From Paenibacillus turicensis (lineage in GTDB: Bacteria > Bacillota > Bacilli > Paenibacillales > Paenibacillaceae): a stretch of DNA of 64,000 nt. Both the position numbers and the translations under genes were made by a program. A model generated the notes under the pieces. The model saw only the letters and a program-made list of their open reading frames with translations. It had not been told where the DNA came from and ran no database searches. The DNA lies in the NCBI RefSeq assembly GCF_017873435.1, contig NZ_JAGGKG010000015.1:1-64000 (forward strand), given 5' to 3'. Position 1 is the stretch's first letter. Each line of letters starts with the position of its first letter. Shown here in pieces: positions 46,486 through 56,892 of this stretch.

Positions 46486-46554
46486 TTACATTCTCTCATA
46501 GAAAAGGACTTTTGTGAAGAGTAATTCCGATAATTTATATGAGATTTATTTGTT

Positions 46555-47751
46555 TTATTTTTTAGGATAATAGGTGTACGGTGGATATTTAACGACAGGG
46601 AACTTTTCTTTCTTTAAAGCATCCATTAGCTCAGGACCCACGTTTAAATTGGTTTCAACTAATTGCTTAGGTGTAAGCGCCATCCATTGATTAAGCGATA
46701 CATCTTCAAAAATATCACTTTTAAACATTTCGAGGAACCATAATGAGGTTGTACCTGTATTTTGAATATAATGACCATAGGCAAACGGAACATAACCTAC
46801 ATCTCCAGCACGATAATCAAATGTCCTTGCAACCCCATTTCCCGCAAATACCGTCATACGTCCTTGACCAGTGAGATAATATTGCCATTCATCATTGTTA
46901 GGATGCCAATGCAGCTCGCGCATCGCGCCAGGTTCGATTTCTACTAGTGCTGCTGCAATGTTTTTGGAAATGGGGAAATTTCTAGAGTCTACAATCCGCA
47001 CACTTCCCCCAGATGTTTTAATCGGTGGCTGTGCCAACAGCTGATGCTTGAAGCTTAAAGGAACAGTGCCATACGGTGACTCCACCTTTTGTGACTCAAT
47101 GGAGCCAGGTACGTCAGACTGATAAATGTATACTTGTTCATTTGGAATACATTGAAATGCATCGATGGGTACGCCAAAATTTGCTGACAACACGTCCTTA
47201 GGTGTGTGGGCAAACCAGTCTGAGATCGATAAGGTGTTCAAGTCTGAGAAATTACCATCATCAAACACAAGCAAAAATTCACAACCATCTTCTAACCCTT
47301 GAATAGAATGCGGTATACCGGGTGGAAAATACCATAAGTCCCCCGGTCCAACATCGGCTATAAAATTTCGTCCATTTTGGTCTACGGCTGTAATTCTTGC
47401 ATGTCCAAGCAGCATATAAGACCATTCCGCCTGCTGATGCCAATGCAGTTCTCTTACTCCTCCAGGGGTTAAGCTCATATTTACCCCAGCTAATGTTGTG
47501 GCGATCGGAAGATCTCGTACTGTAATTTCTCGCGACCATCCACCATGATTCAGTTGCATATGTGTATCCGAAAACGAAAACCGCAGGTTAGGAATTAACC
47601 CTGCATCCGTCACAGGCGGCACAAGCATATCTGGATTTTGTAAATCCCTCATAATATCTCGTGGACCTCGATCAATCCCTCCTGCACCATCACTACGAAT
47701 TGGCTGTGGAATTGATTTAGGTGGACACGGTCTTCTCATCTGGTCATCCAA
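46555..47751 (-). CDS. Oxalate decarboxylase-family bicupin with altered lid
   Basis: About 398 residues, two cupin domains. Mn ligands are complete in both: HWHQQAEW and GIPHSIQ in the first, HWHPNNDEW and YGHYIQN in the second. The family C-terminus [25 protein letters not shown] is present. The flexible lid before [22 protein letters not shown] in OxdC, reads SDLNT here, so the proton-donor Glu162 is replaced by Asp. Activity may be reduced or shifted. I take TTG at 47749-47751 (six bases after GAGGTG). No secretion signal, so it is cytoplasmic or spore-associated. Confidence 0.82.
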   Translation of the reverse strand: MDDQMRRPCPPKSIPQPIRSDGAGGIDRGPRDIMRDLQNPDMLVPPVTDAGLIPNLRFSFSDTHMQLNHGGWSREITVRDLPIATTLAGVNMSLTPGGVRELHWHQQAEWSYMLLGHARITAVDQNGRNFIADVGPGDLWYFPPGIPHSIQGLEDGCEFLLVFDDGNFSDLNTLSISDWFAHTPKDVLSANFGVPIDAFQCIPNEQVYIYQSDVPGSIESQKVESPYGTVPLSFKHQLLAQPPIKTSGGSVRIVDSRNFPISKNIAAALVEIEPGAMRELHWHPNNDEWQYYLTGQGRMTVFAGNGVARTFDYRAGDVGYVPFAYGHYIQNTGTTSLWFLEMFKSDIFEDVSLNQWMALTPKQLVETNLNVGPELMDALKKEKFPVVKYPPYTYYPKK

Positions 47752-47835
47752 TACATTCACCTCACAATTTCGTTTAGGAAATGAATTACTGCAAGATGTA
47801 TATGTGATACACAAATGAAATATACGAAGGCATGC

Positions 47836-48720
47836 CTATTCACCACTACGGTTCATCTTACTTGCTTGCATCTTACGCTTTCGATGCTTCTGCATAAAAA
47901 ATATATCCTCAATCATCGGAGGCACTTCTACCAATGAAGTAAACGGTTTGTTGTCCGCAACCACCCTGACGAACATGCCACCTTCCTCTTGTCTAAAAAA
48001 TATTAACTCACTTGGAGACAACTTTTCCCATTCTTCCATCGTCAATATACCTTCAAACACCTTCATCGGTGCTTCATTTAGCCAACGGCTTGCTGTTCCC
48101 TTAAAACCAATCCTTCCATTTTCCAACCAAACGATATGGTTTGCCACACCTTCCCATTCATTTAGTTCATGAACAGCCACCAATATAATGACATTCGGAT
48201 TGAGTTGGCTTAGCAAGGAGATGACCCATTTGCGTTCATTTAAATCCATTCCATTCAAAGGCTCATCCAAAAAAAGAAAGGCTGGAGATGCTAAAAATGC
48301 TTGGGCGATAACTAATCTTCGCTTCACACCCTCGGACATATGCCTGATTTTCACATTTTCGTATTCTAGCAAGTGAAATTTGGTCAGCAGCGTTTTTATC
48401 CATTTCTTATCGGTAATTCCCTTTAACTCAGCAAAATACATTAACCATCTATCCGCGGTCATTTCCTCATACATTTGAATTTCAGAAGGAACATAACCGA
48501 TTTGACTACGGATTAGCGGCAGATCAGCTTGTAAAGGGCGACCATGATAAGATATTTCCCCCTGTTGAAGTGAATCCACCGTAGCTAATAGCCGCAAGAA
48601 AGTGGTTTTGCCCGCCCCATTTTCGCCCACTAAAAGGGTAACGCCTGCCTGCAAATGCAGGTCAGGCACACTTAAAATCATCTCACCAATTTGTTGCTTT
48701 AAGTTTTTAACGCTTAGCAC
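47836..48720 (-). CDS. ABC transporter ATP-binding protein
   Basis: 294 residues. Walker A GENGAGKTT, signature MSEGVKRRLVIAQAF, Walker B FLFLDEPLNGMD; the signature SEGVK departs from SGGxx, and the H-loop reads VAVHELNE. It probably energises the preceding six-helix protein (48735-49649). GTG start 14 bp after that stop, so the two are one operon with the ECF sigma gene. Confidence 0.85.
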   Translation of the reverse strand: MLSVKNLKQQIGEMILSVPDLHLQAGVTLLVGENGAGKTTFLRLLATVDSLQQGEISYHGRPLQADLPLIRSQIGYVPSEIQMYEEMTADRWLMYFAELKGITDKKWIKTLLTKFHLLEYENVKIRHMSEGVKRRLVIAQAFLASPAFLFLDEPLNGMDLNERKWVISLLSQLNPNVIILVAVHELNEWEGVANHIVWLENGRIGFKGTASRWLNEAPMKVFEGILTMEEWEKLSPSELIFFRQEEGGMFVRVVADNKPFTSLVEVPPMIEDIFFMQKHRKRKMQASKMNRSGE

Positions 48721-48734
48721 TAAGCTTCTCTCCC

Positions 48735-49649
48735 TTAGCCTACAACACTATTTTTATGAAAACTTTTGTTCGCTGTATACGAAAAGCTTTTCAATATTGC
48801 CAATACGATTAAAGCAATACCTAAGCCTAATAAAATATAGTTAACAAACATATCTTCACTCATATTTAGTCCAAGCGATTCGAGCCATAATGTAAGGCGG
48901 AAGCCATAGAGATCAGATTGTGATGTAACAAATATCCACATGATATAAATGACCGAGGAGGCTCCCAGTGCATACTTGCTTCCTTTATAAAACATGACAA
49001 CCATGGAAATCCCACCAATTATCAATGAAATCCCTAACCATTGTAATATAAAGGGCCAAACAGGAAGTTCCATCTCATTGATTGCTGAGACGCGAATCGT
49101 TGCAATCACAGAGGAAACCGTTGCCCAGCCTAATATTAATCCAATAACGATTAGCATTCGGCAATAAATAACTAATACAGGTGGATAGGGCGTAATATTT
49201 TCTAACGCTGACATCCCGCGATCCCAAGAACGAAAGCTAAACAGCATCGACAAAATGATCAACAGCGGAATAATGAATGCAAACAGGTTTGTTAACCTTG
49301 AGCTACCAAAAAATGCATCTGGATCTGCGGGATCAACTAAAAAGATCAACATCATAAAAATGATCGTACATGCAGAGAGCAAATATTTTCGATTAAGTCT
49401 AAATTGATTTAAAAGCAACTGTGTAATGGAAGGAGGTTTAACCTGATTGTTGAAAACTAACTGAGGTGTATCCTCTGTGCCAAGGTCAGCCCGAAGCATA
49501 TCAAACTCAACTTGTAATTTATGAATTAAAGCACTACTTTCTTCTTGAGTCGGAAACGATTTTACAGCATTACGAAGTGGTGTTCTCAAGCTTTCCTCTA
49601 AAGCCTCTAATTCCTCGTCATCCCATTCCTCTTCAGAAAATATCTTCAT
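48735..49649 (-). CDS. Multi-spanning membrane protein, putative anti-sigma/ABC partner
   Basis: 304 residues. The first 85 are cytoplasmic and acidic (EEEWDDEELEALEESL), followed by about six membrane helices. Its place directly after the sigma gene (17-base overlap) and the cytoplasmic acidic N-terminus suggest an anti-sigma factor; its place before an ATPase gene suggests a permease. It could do both. No known anti-sigma zinc motif is present. Confidence 0.65.
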   Translation of the reverse strand: MKIFSEEEWDDEELEALEESLRTPLRNAVKSFPTQEESSALIHKLQVEFDMLRADLGTEDTPQLVFNNQVKPPSITQLLLNQFRLNRKYLLSACTIIFMMLIFLVDPADPDAFFGSSRLTNLFAFIIPLLIILSMLFSFRSWDRGMSALENITPYPPVLVIYCRMLIVIGLILGWATVSSVIATIRVSAINEMELPVWPFILQWLGISLIIGGISMVVMFYKGSKYALGASSVIYIMWIFVTSQSDLYGFRLTLWLESLGLNMSEDMFVNYILLGLGIALIVLAILKSFSYTANKSFHKNSVVG

Positions 49650-50217
49650 ATCGGCGTGCCTCCTTTTCTGGATTTTCCTGCTGTGAATCTAAAATTCGTT
49701 TTAGTTTCCTTAATGCCCCATATAAATGGGATTTTACGAGACTCAGTGGCATTTCCTCAATTTCCGCAATTTCCTGTAGCTTTAGCTCATGAAAAAATCG
49801 TAAGCTAACAATTTGCCGCTGAATATCCGGTAATGTCTGCAAAATTGAGACCAACTGCGTATTCAACACTTCTTGTTCCATCATCGCTTGTGCATCTGGA
49901 GAAAGATCGATACTCTCAGGCATATTTTCTGGAGCAAGCTGCTCATTACGAAACAAAGAGGTGCGCCAAAAATCTCGACATAGATTAAGCGCCACCTTAT
50001 ATAACCAAGGACGAAGCTGGGCAAGCTCTCCATGCTTACGTAAATGGCGAATTAAACGCAGGAACGTTTCCTGTACAAAATCCTCTGCTTTGGAGCGATC
50101 ATGAAGATGTCCTGTCAAAAAGCTCAATAGAGGGCCATGATATCTAGTTACCACTATTTCAAACGCCTCTTGATCACCTTGAGCCATTCGTTCTGTCAAT
50201 ATTTCATCTGAAATCAT
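49633..50217 (-). CDS. ECF-type RNA polymerase sigma factor
   Basis: 194 residues. Sigma-2 region: AFEIVVTRYHGPLLSFLTGHLHDRSKAEDFVQETFLRLIRHL; sigma-4 region: LQTLPDIQRQIVSLRFFHELKLQEIAEIEEMPLSLVKSHLYGALRKL. Group 4 sigma factor, probably held by the membrane protein encoded next. Layout sigma-membrane protein-ATPase recalls the sigY operon of B. subtilis, which also carries an ABC transporter. Confidence 0.92.
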   Translation of the reverse strand: MISDEILTERMAQGDQEAFEIVVTRYHGPLLSFLTGHLHDRSKAEDFVQETFLRLIRHLRKHGELAQLRPWLYKVALNLCRDFWRTSLFRNEQLAPENMPESIDLSPDAQAMMEQEVLNTQLVSILQTLPDIQRQIVSLRFFHELKLQEIAEIEEMPLSLVKSHLYGALRKLKRILDSQQENPEKEARRYEDIF

Positions 50218-50278
50218 GTCATCCCCCTCTTACATTATTTTACTTATTACGCTTTAGCTTATTTACTCTTTAGCCTAT

Positions 50279-51001
50279 TTACTCTTCGTCCTTACCAATC
50301 CAACGCTCCCGAAGTCCTGTCAACCATAAAGCGGTAACTAAAACTATGACAGTAAAGAGAAGCAAAGTAATTCGATTAGTTGTGAACCATGTATCCTGTT
50401 CTAATAAATTAGCATATAACGTAAACTTGCGAAGGAGTCCGCCACCGCTAAGTGTATCTAACGCCCATAACGAAAAACCAAAGAGCAAGCCACCGTATAT
50501 TTTTTGAAATAATACCGTCCCCAATAGGACCAATGAAGCCATGAGCATGTATGCGGGTAGCCCTTGGATAAATAAAGCGAAGAAGGCATTTTCTGAAACT
50601 ACCTTAGTTCCTTCCCCCCATGTATATATCCATGGCTCTAGTTTACCAAATTGCATGATATAGGCGATCATCCATATTATGTTAGCTATTGCGATATAGA
50701 TGAGGGTGCCTAGCCATTTTCGGAAGGCGATCCACCATAATGAAACCGGGTAGGTGGCGATCATCTCCATCCCTCCACCCCCAAATTCACGGCCTAACAA
50801 CACGGTCATTACCATAATAATGAGAGGAAACATCCCCATTTCAGCATAATAAAAGGTTAGTCTTGGTTTCGTCGGATCTGCGATAAAAATCGTCACTAGT
50901 AAGAAAATAAAGTAAGCCATTGTCCATAAAAACATAGGCTCCTTGACTAACCTCCATTGCATCCGCAGGGTAGTCCTCAATTGATGGCTTAAGGTGCTCA
51001 T
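50279..51001 (-). CDS. ABC-2 type permease
   Basis: About 240 residues with six membrane helices and the ABC-2 pattern (LLGREFGGGGMEMIATYPVSLWWIAFRKW). Its ATG at 50999-51001 overlaps the stop of the upstream gene as ATGA, so the two are coupled; the in-frame start at 51022 is unlikely. It should form the second permease of the transporter with the 53165-54043 ATPase. Confidence 0.85.
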   Translation of the reverse strand: MSTLSHQLRTTLRMQWRLVKEPMFLWTMAYFIFLLVTIFIADPTKPRLTFYYAEMGMFPLIIMVMTVLLGREFGGGGMEMIATYPVSLWWIAFRKWLGTLIYIAIANIIWMIAYIMQFGKLEPWIYTWGEGTKVVSENAFFALFIQGLPAYMLMASLVLLGTVLFQKIYGGLLFGFSLWALDTLSGGGLLRKFTLYANLLEQDTWFTTNRITLLLFTVIVLVTALWLTGLRERWIGKDEE

Positions 51002-53172
51002 GGCGTAATCACCTGCTTCCATTTAGCTTGCCATGCCGCATAGGTGACAGGCTTATCTTTGGCTATAGCGGCGCCAGTCTCTTTGCTCGCATTTTCATAA
51101 TGAGGCGGAATTTCTAAGCCTTGCTCATAATAATATTTCAGCAATGCTTTAACCTCATTAAGCTTCCCTTGATCAATCGCAGCGGCAACCTGCTCCCGCA
51201 TTCGTAACCCTAACTCAGCCTGCTCCGTTTTTGAGCTATTATCTATAACCTCATTGACCATTCGAAAGTCACCCTGATAATTTAGAATTTCTTCATCGGA
51301 TAATTTATACACTTCCCTAGAATAAACATACCAGATCAAGCCTCTGATTTTTGTCCTTACATCATTTTTAGGATTTTTTGTATAGGAGAAGCCTTGCTTG
51401 GACCCCAATATCATTTGATTTAATAAATAATTGCTTTCATTTTGTTCCCGATAAAGGACAGCTAAATCGCCTTCATTTATGGGCTCTATATAGCTTTGTT
51501 TATTTATAATTAGTGCTTTTGAAATATTATTTTTTAATGGACCTAGCCATGAAGTGAAATAATCATAGCCCGCTTTCCATGATTCTGCGATTGCTTCTGC
51601 CCTTCCTTTAGCATAAGGTGTCGTATATATAATTACAGGCAAGCCTGCCTCCTTTACGGTGATGAAATCAGCACCAAGCATACTTACATAAGGCAGGTTA
51701 GAACCGCTAAATTTCTGCTCACCTGCTATAGCCTGTTCTTCACTCAGGCCTGTGACAAGCTTATTGTCAAAGCCCTTCATGCTTATATTCCAGTCTGCAA
51801 CATAATCAATTTTCCCACTGAAAAGGAAATAAGATTTTAAGTTTTCTTCTTTAGCATAAAGATTGTGTTGTCCTGCTAGCGGATACCATGCCATACTGTA
51901 GGGCAAAAATACATTTTTACCTTTTACAAAGGCAAATGTTCTAACTGGGCTTTTTTCGTTATAGGGGTAATCATAAACTTGACCAGAGTAGTTTAATTCC
52001 ACCTGCATCATATTTTTGTTTGAAGTCTGAACTGGAATCGATATCCAATCAAGGTCACGTTTAAAGTCTACCTTTTCCCCCTCAATCATGACGGAATCCA
52101 CCTGAAATACATGGTTTAACGTTAGCTTTAAATCACTTACCTTCCCAAGCTGCTTCGTAGGCACTTGTAGCCGTACCTTCATGTTTAATGTATCCTCTTG
52201 CTCCTTCACCACATCAATATCATAACGCTGTATTGCGAATGTAAACTTGGGTAAATCCTCTTTCCCGTCACTATACAATTGTGCATAGGTTTTTATATTG
52301 GGATGATTGACGATTTGTTGCACTTTATCTTGACGTTCCTCCCAGATCTGAGCATAGGGAATAAAGCATACACACGTTATGACAATGGCAAGTATACTTG
52401 CTGTAGCATTTATTTTTCTAAGCCGAGTTGGTCGCTTCAAATCAAGTAACATAATTGCAATCACTAACAACATCAGTGCAAAAGCAATAACAAACAGATT
52501 TGATGCCTTTATTTCATTAGGGATTAAATTATAGTTCCACAAATCGTTATCAAAATTGCTTGATACGTACAACTGACTAAGGTGAAACGTATTTAAGAAA
52601 TAGAAATTAGTCCGTTCAATAATAAAGATTTGCATAAAAAACGTTCCAAACATCCATGTACAAAAACCAATTAAATAAATCACTCGATTCGGAATACACA
52701 CCGCAAGTAGTATTGCTAACGCATACGTCACAAGATAAGACAGCTCATAACGAGTCATAAAATAGCTGACATGTTTCATATATAATGAAGGCTCGATGCC
52801 TATACGCTGAGAAGCAATCATATATACAATGCCTACAATTAGCGTAAAGATGGAGAAGTATAACATGCCCACAACATATTTGACGGTCACTCGCATTGCA
52901 AAAGAAATCGGCAAGCCTTCGATCCAATCATAGGACTGACGATACGTATCTCGTCTTATCGTAGCAATTCCCATAAATATGACTAAACCAAGGGTCAACG
53001 TATTTACCACACCATGATAGTTATAAGCTATCTGAAATAGATTATCGATTGGATCAGCATTAAATAACACATAGCTGTAAAATCCCGCAAAGATGAGTGG
53101 TAGAGTAAGCAACAAAGGATTGCGAAAAATCATAGCAAATTCATGACTAAATTGACGTTTCCATTTATACAT
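50998..53172 (-). CDS. ABC permease fused to an M1-peptidase-like domain
   Basis: About 724 residues. Six or seven membrane helices in the first 270, then a large outer domain (about 300-700). The domain has the beta-rich and helical layout of M1 aminopeptidase-like modules (FAFVKGKNVFLPYSMAWYPL, AIAESWKAGYDYFTSWLGPL) but no HExxH; the equivalent helix reads LNQMILGSKQG, so it should be non-catalytic. Such fusions in Firmicutes are linked to bacteriocin- or envelope-related ABC exporters; function here unknown. Start ATG 53170-53172 lies inside the end of the ATPase gene. Confidence 0.75.
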   Translation of the reverse strand: MYKWKRQFSHEFAMIFRNPLLLTLPLIFAGFYSYVLFNADPIDNLFQIAYNYHGVVNTLTLGLVIFMGIATIRRDTYRQSYDWIEGLPISFAMRVTVKYVVGMLYFSIFTLIVGIVYMIASQRIGIEPSLYMKHVSYFMTRYELSYLVTYALAILLAVCIPNRVIYLIGFCTWMFGTFFMQIFIIERTNFYFLNTFHLSQLYVSSNFDNDLWNYNLIPNEIKASNLFVIAFALMLLVIAIMLLDLKRPTRLRKINATASILAIVITCVCFIPYAQIWEERQDKVQQIVNHPNIKTYAQLYSDGKEDLPKFTFAIQRYDIDVVKEQEDTLNMKVRLQVPTKQLGKVSDLKLTLNHVFQVDSVMIEGEKVDFKRDLDWISIPVQTSNKNMMQVELNYSGQVYDYPYNEKSPVRTFAFVKGKNVFLPYSMAWYPLAGQHNLYAKEENLKSYFLFSGKIDYVADWNISMKGFDNKLVTGLSEEQAIAGEQKFSGSNLPYVSMLGADFITVKEAGLPVIIYTTPYAKGRAEAIAESWKAGYDYFTSWLGPLKNNISKALIINKQSYIEPINEGDLAVLYREQNESNYLLNQMILGSKQGFSYTKNPKNDVRTKIRGLIWYVYSREVYKLSDEEILNYQGDFRMVNEVIDNSSKTEQAELGLRMREQVAAAIDQGKLNEVKALLKYYYEQGLEIPPHYENASKETGAAIAKDKPVTYAAWQAKWKQVITP

Positions 53173-54043
53173 AATTCTTCTCTCCTTGACCACGAAGCAA
53201 GGATAAATAACCATCCTCTAATGTAGGCGAAAGATACCTCACATTCATTCCTACAGGCGGCGTACCAATGACTCTGCATACCATATCCTCATCCTGTCTA
53301 TGTGTAGAAATGACATTCATCGGATCAAGCAATGCAAACTGTTCTTGACTTACCGTTGCTTCCCATACTTTACCTTCACCATAACTCTGTAATTGCTTCA
53401 AATCTCCTGAAAATAATACATGCCCTTTATCGATCACCGCAGCTTGACGACAGTTACTTTCAATGTCCGCCACAATATGGGTAGACAATAGAACAACACG
53501 CCCAATACTAAAGCGAGTTAATAAATTACGAAAGCGAACGCGCTCCTCTGGATCAAGACCCGCTGTAGGCTCATCTACAATTAATATCTCTGGAGAGCCT
53601 AACAACGCCTGGGCGATGCCTAACCGTCTTTTCATCCCACCTGAGTAGGTCTTTACTTTCTTTTTTGCTTTATCTACAAGGTTTACTTGCTCTAGTAGCT
53701 TTGCAACCTCCGCTTTACGCGCTCTAATATCCTTCATGCCCTTCATTACCGCAACGTAATCTAAATAATCTTCCCCTGTAATTTGCGGATATACCTGAAA
53801 TTGCTGAGGTAAATATCCAATCATTTTGCGAATTTCATCTGCTTTAGTTAATGGAATACCTTGAATAGTAGCGATTCCTGTCGTTGGAGATGCCAATGTA
53901 GCTAAAATCCGCATTAATGTAGATTTCCCTGCACCATTTGGCCCCAGCAAACCAATCATACCTTCGCTAAAAGTAAGATTTACATCCTGCAGAGCCCACT
54001 TGTTACCACGATATTTTTTGCTTAATCCTTCAATCTGTATCAT
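53165..54043 (-). CDS. ABC transporter ATP-binding protein
   Basis: 292 residues. Walker A GPNGAGKST, Q-loop PQQFQVYP, signature YSGGMKRRLGIAQALLG, Walker B ILIVDEPTAGLDPEER, H-loop STHIVADIE. Standard ABC-2 exporter ATPase, first gene of the run that continues with the two permeases and the ECF sigma cluster. Its end overlaps the next start by eight bases. Confidence 0.92.
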   Translation of the reverse strand: MIQIEGLSKKYRGNKWALQDVNLTFSEGMIGLLGPNGAGKSTLMRILATLASPTTGIATIQGIPLTKADEIRKMIGYLPQQFQVYPQITGEDYLDYVAVMKGMKDIRARKAEVAKLLEQVNLVDKAKKKVKTYSGGMKRRLGIAQALLGSPEILIVDEPTAGLDPEERVRFRNLLTRFSIGRVVLLSTHIVADIESNCRQAAVIDKGHVLFSGDLKQLQSYGEGKVWEATVSQEQFALLDPMNVISTHRQDEDMVCRVIGTPPVGMNVRYLSPTLEDGYLSLLRGQGEKNYV

Positions 54044-54150
54044 AACGTTCCTCTTTCAACTTTTATTTTTAATTCACCTAGGTGTTGCTTCTGCTTATGT
54101 AACGGAAGGGTGTAGAAAAAGGTTATAAAATAAATTAAAAATTAAATATT

Positions 54151-54312
54151 GGCTGACAAGGATAGAGCTGGAAGGCTTCGCTCCAGAGCGTTCTTACGAT
54201 CGCTGTTAAAACCAGATTCCTTATCATTGGTGTTTAATTGTTGGAATCTGGTTTTAAGAGGCGATCTTCAGAATCGTTCTGTCTCTACGCTAGTTTAGGC
54301 TGTTTGTCAGCC
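54151..54312. repeat. Structured repeat element, copy C (inverted orientation, shortened)
   Basis: 162 bp ending in TGGCTGACAA / TTTGTCAGCCA. Inside, CCAGAGCGTTCTTACGATCG and TTAAAACCAGATTCC face GGAATCTGGTTTTAA and AGAATCGTTCTG. Read on the minus strand it carries AACTAGCG, AGAGACAGA and GATTCTGAAGA as in copies B and D. It lacks the outer GGCTCAATCTTG part. Confidence 0.7.
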
Positions 54313-54363
54313 ACTTATTTAAAGGGAACGCCATAAATGATAAAACCTTTATAGAACACAAAA

Positions 54364-54404
54364 AAACCTGTACTTTAACGAATAAGCTCGTCAGGTACAG
54401 GTTT
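54364..54404 (-). terminator. Terminator after deoC
   Basis: AAACCTGTAC/GTACAGGTTT stem with a T-run of seven on the minus strand. Confidence 0.85.
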
Positions 54405-54482
54405 CATTATTTCATTATTTATTAATAAAACTATATTAGCTTGTCATGATAGTAAGGGCGAGAACTCCTACTTTGATTAATA

Positions 54483-55157
54483 TTAGTAACCAGCTTGTCC
54501 TTGCAAACCTTTTGCAATGGCCACACCAGCACTTGATCCTAGTCTAGTTGCGCCGTTCGCAATCATCGCTTCTGCATCCTCTAAGGAACGTACACCACCA
54601 GATGCTTTGACACCGATGTTAGGGCCTACAGTTTCTGCCATTAATTTCACTGCTTCTACTGTTGCACCACCTGTTGAAAAACCAGTAGAGGTTTTAACAT
54701 AATCTGCGCCTGCTTTTACCGCACATTTACAAGCGGTTACGATTTCTTCTGGTGTTAGTAAGCAAGTTTCCAAAATAACCTTAACTAATGCTTTACCTTT
54801 TGCTGCTTCTACAACCTGAATCATATCGTTAGTTACCACTTCTAAATCACCAGCTTTAAGTGCACCAACATTTAATACCATGTCCACTTCGGTTGCGCCA
54901 TCTTCGATCGCCTTTTTTACTTCAAATGCTTTCACTTCAGATGCTGAAGCACCTAAAGGAAAACCAATCACAGTACATACATTAACCTCTGTACCCTTTA
55001 ATACCTCTGCTGCTGTGCTTACCCAAAATGGATTTACGCAAACCGAAGCAAATTTATATTGTTTAGCTTCCTCTGAAAGCTTAATAATATCCCCCTTTGT
55101 TGCCTCAGGCTTTAATAATGTATGATCGATTTTAGCTAAAATAGATTGGTTACTCAT
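54483..55157 (-). CDS. deoC: Deoxyribose-phosphate aldolase
   Basis: 224 residues, DeoC/LacD aldolase family. Splits deoxyribose 5-phosphate into glyceraldehyde 3-phosphate and acetaldehyde. Schiff-base Lys in [16 protein letters not shown], with [10 protein letters not shown] and [14 protein letters not shown] also conserved. GAGGGATC precedes ATG. Single gene with its own terminator. Confidence 0.95.
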   Translation of the reverse strand: MSNQSILAKIDHTLLKPEATKGDIIKLSEEAKQYKFASVCVNPFWVSTAAEVLKGTEVNVCTVIGFPLGASASEVKAFEVKKAIEDGATEVDMVLNVGALKAGDLEVVTNDMIQVVEAAKGKALVKVILETCLLTPEEIVTACKCAVKAGADYVKTSTGFSTGGATVEAVKLMAETVGPNIGVKASGGVRSLEDAEAMIANGATRLGSSAGVAIAKGLQGQAGY

Positions 55158-55263
55158 CGGATGATCCCTCTTTTATCATTTATTTGTCAAACCTTACGCC
55201 ATATTTATGGCTTGAACAAAATCAGCTTTATCATGGCAACTTTCACTAGTATAACCAAAATAA

Positions 55264-55307
55264 AACCTGACTCCCCTCCTATTATAGTATAAAGAGAAGA
55301 ATCAGGC
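55264..55307 (-). terminator. Terminator after thrC
   Basis: CCTGAxTC..GAxTCAGG stem followed by GGTTTTATTTT on the minus strand. Confidence 0.7.
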
Positions 55308-55375
55308 ATTATATAACACAATTTCGTTAGTTTATCGACTTTTTTTGTAAATTCTTTTGTATGCTGGACTTACGC

Positions 55376-56764
55376 CTAGAAAAAAGCTTTCAGTTGCTCA
55401 ACTACTGCTGCTTCGCTATTTTCAATAACGACCTGATGTTGCTCTCTATCAAACAATTGGGCAATTTGTGCTGGGAATTGCTGTTCAATGCCAAGCAAGC
55501 TGATGGACTCATTAAATTTCGCAGGATGAGCTGTTGCAAATGTGATTGCTAGCTCACCTTCCTCTTGGAAGGTGTCTGTAGCAACGATCCCACAAGCAGT
55601 ATGTGGGTCAAGTAAATATCCACTTTGCTTATTGTATTTATCAATCGCCGCAAGACATTGGTCATTGCTTACCCCTAGCGCTGCAAAATCAAGTCCTACC
55701 TGTGCTAGTAACTCATCACTAATTTTAATTTCACCATTCAGCTTAAAGTCATCCATCACTGCTTTCACCTGAGCCGCATCCTCATCTAACAAATAATATA
55801 AATAACGCTCAAAATTACTTGCCACCTGAATATCCATCGATGGGCTATGCGTAGCTTTAAAATCACCAGGCTTATATTCACCAGTGCGTACAAACCGCTC
55901 TAAAATATTATTTTCGTTCGTAGCAATGATTAGCTTGCCAATTGGTAGTCCCATCTTTTTAGCAAGGAAGCCAGAAAAGATGTTACCAAAGTTACCCGAA
56001 GGAACTGTCACGTTAATCTTTTTGCCAGCATCCGCTTCACTAAGCTGCAAATAAGCATAGAAGTAATAAACGGTTTGAGCTAAAATACGCACAAAGTTAA
56101 TGGAGTTAATCGCACGTAGATGGTATTTACCTTTGAATTCTAGATCAGCGAATAGATCCTTAATGATTTTTTGACAATCATCAAAGTTTCCTTTCACAGA
56201 TAAGTTTAGAACGTTACTATCGTCTACAGTAGTCATTTGTAGCTCTTGCACTTTACTTACCTTTTCATGTGGGTGCAAAATACAAATTTTAATGCCTTCC
56301 TTACCTCGTACCCCAGCAATCGCTGCCGCTCCAGTATCCCCAGATGTCGCCCCTAAAATATGAATAATTTCACCATGTTTTTTGGAGATATACGAATATA
56401 ATTCACCTATAAACTGTAATGCCACATCTTTAAAGGCAAAGGTTGGTCCATGGAACAATTCAAGAATATAGGAAGTATCATTAAGCTTATGAAGAGGTGT
56501 CACCTCTGGTGTACGGAACGTGCTGTAGCTGGTCTCCACCATCTTCTTTAAATCCTCATAAGGAATTTCGTCATTTGTGTAGTAAGCAAATATTTTCAAA
56601 AATAGCTCCTGATAGCTAATTCCTCGCCAAGAAGACAACGTTTGCGCAGAAACAACAGGAATTTGCTCTGGAACCATTAAGCCGCCATCATCAGCAAGTC
56701 CCATTAAAACCGTATCAATAAAACCAACTGGTGCTACATTACCTCTTGTGCTTATAAATTTCAT
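55376..56764 (-). CDS. thrC: Threonine synthase (long form)
   Basis: 462 residues, so the longer E. coli/yeast-type form rather than the ~350-residue B. subtilis form. PLP Lys in FHGPTFAFKDVALQF, phosphate-binding GATSGDTGAAAIAG, and start MKFISTRGNVAPVGF are family hallmarks. Converts O-phosphohomoserine to threonine. GTGAGGTAGG precedes ATG. No attenuator seen upstream. Confidence 0.93.
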   Translation of the reverse strand: MKFISTRGNVAPVGFIDTVLMGLADDGGLMVPEQIPVVSAQTLSSWRGISYQELFLKIFAYYTNDEIPYEDLKKMVETSYSTFRTPEVTPLHKLNDTSYILELFHGPTFAFKDVALQFIGELYSYISKKHGEIIHILGATSGDTGAAAIAGVRGKEGIKICILHPHEKVSKVQELQMTTVDDSNVLNLSVKGNFDDCQKIIKDLFADLEFKGKYHLRAINSINFVRILAQTVYYFYAYLQLSEADAGKKINVTVPSGNFGNIFSGFLAKKMGLPIGKLIIATNENNILERFVRTGEYKPGDFKATHSPSMDIQVASNFERYLYYLLDEDAAQVKAVMDDFKLNGEIKISDELLAQVGLDFAALGVSNDQCLAAIDKYNKQSGYLLDPHTACGIVATDTFQEEGELAITFATAHPAKFNESISLLGIEQQFPAQIAQLFDREQHQVVIENSEAAVVEQLKAFF

Positions 56765-56892
56765 AATGGTTTCCTACCTCACTTCGATGAATTCATTTTT
56801 CTTATATTATCACTTCTACGTACTAAAGTGTGCACAAAATTAAAATTTGTCATAAAAAAATATCATTACTCGTTGATTTCACACTTAATTTT

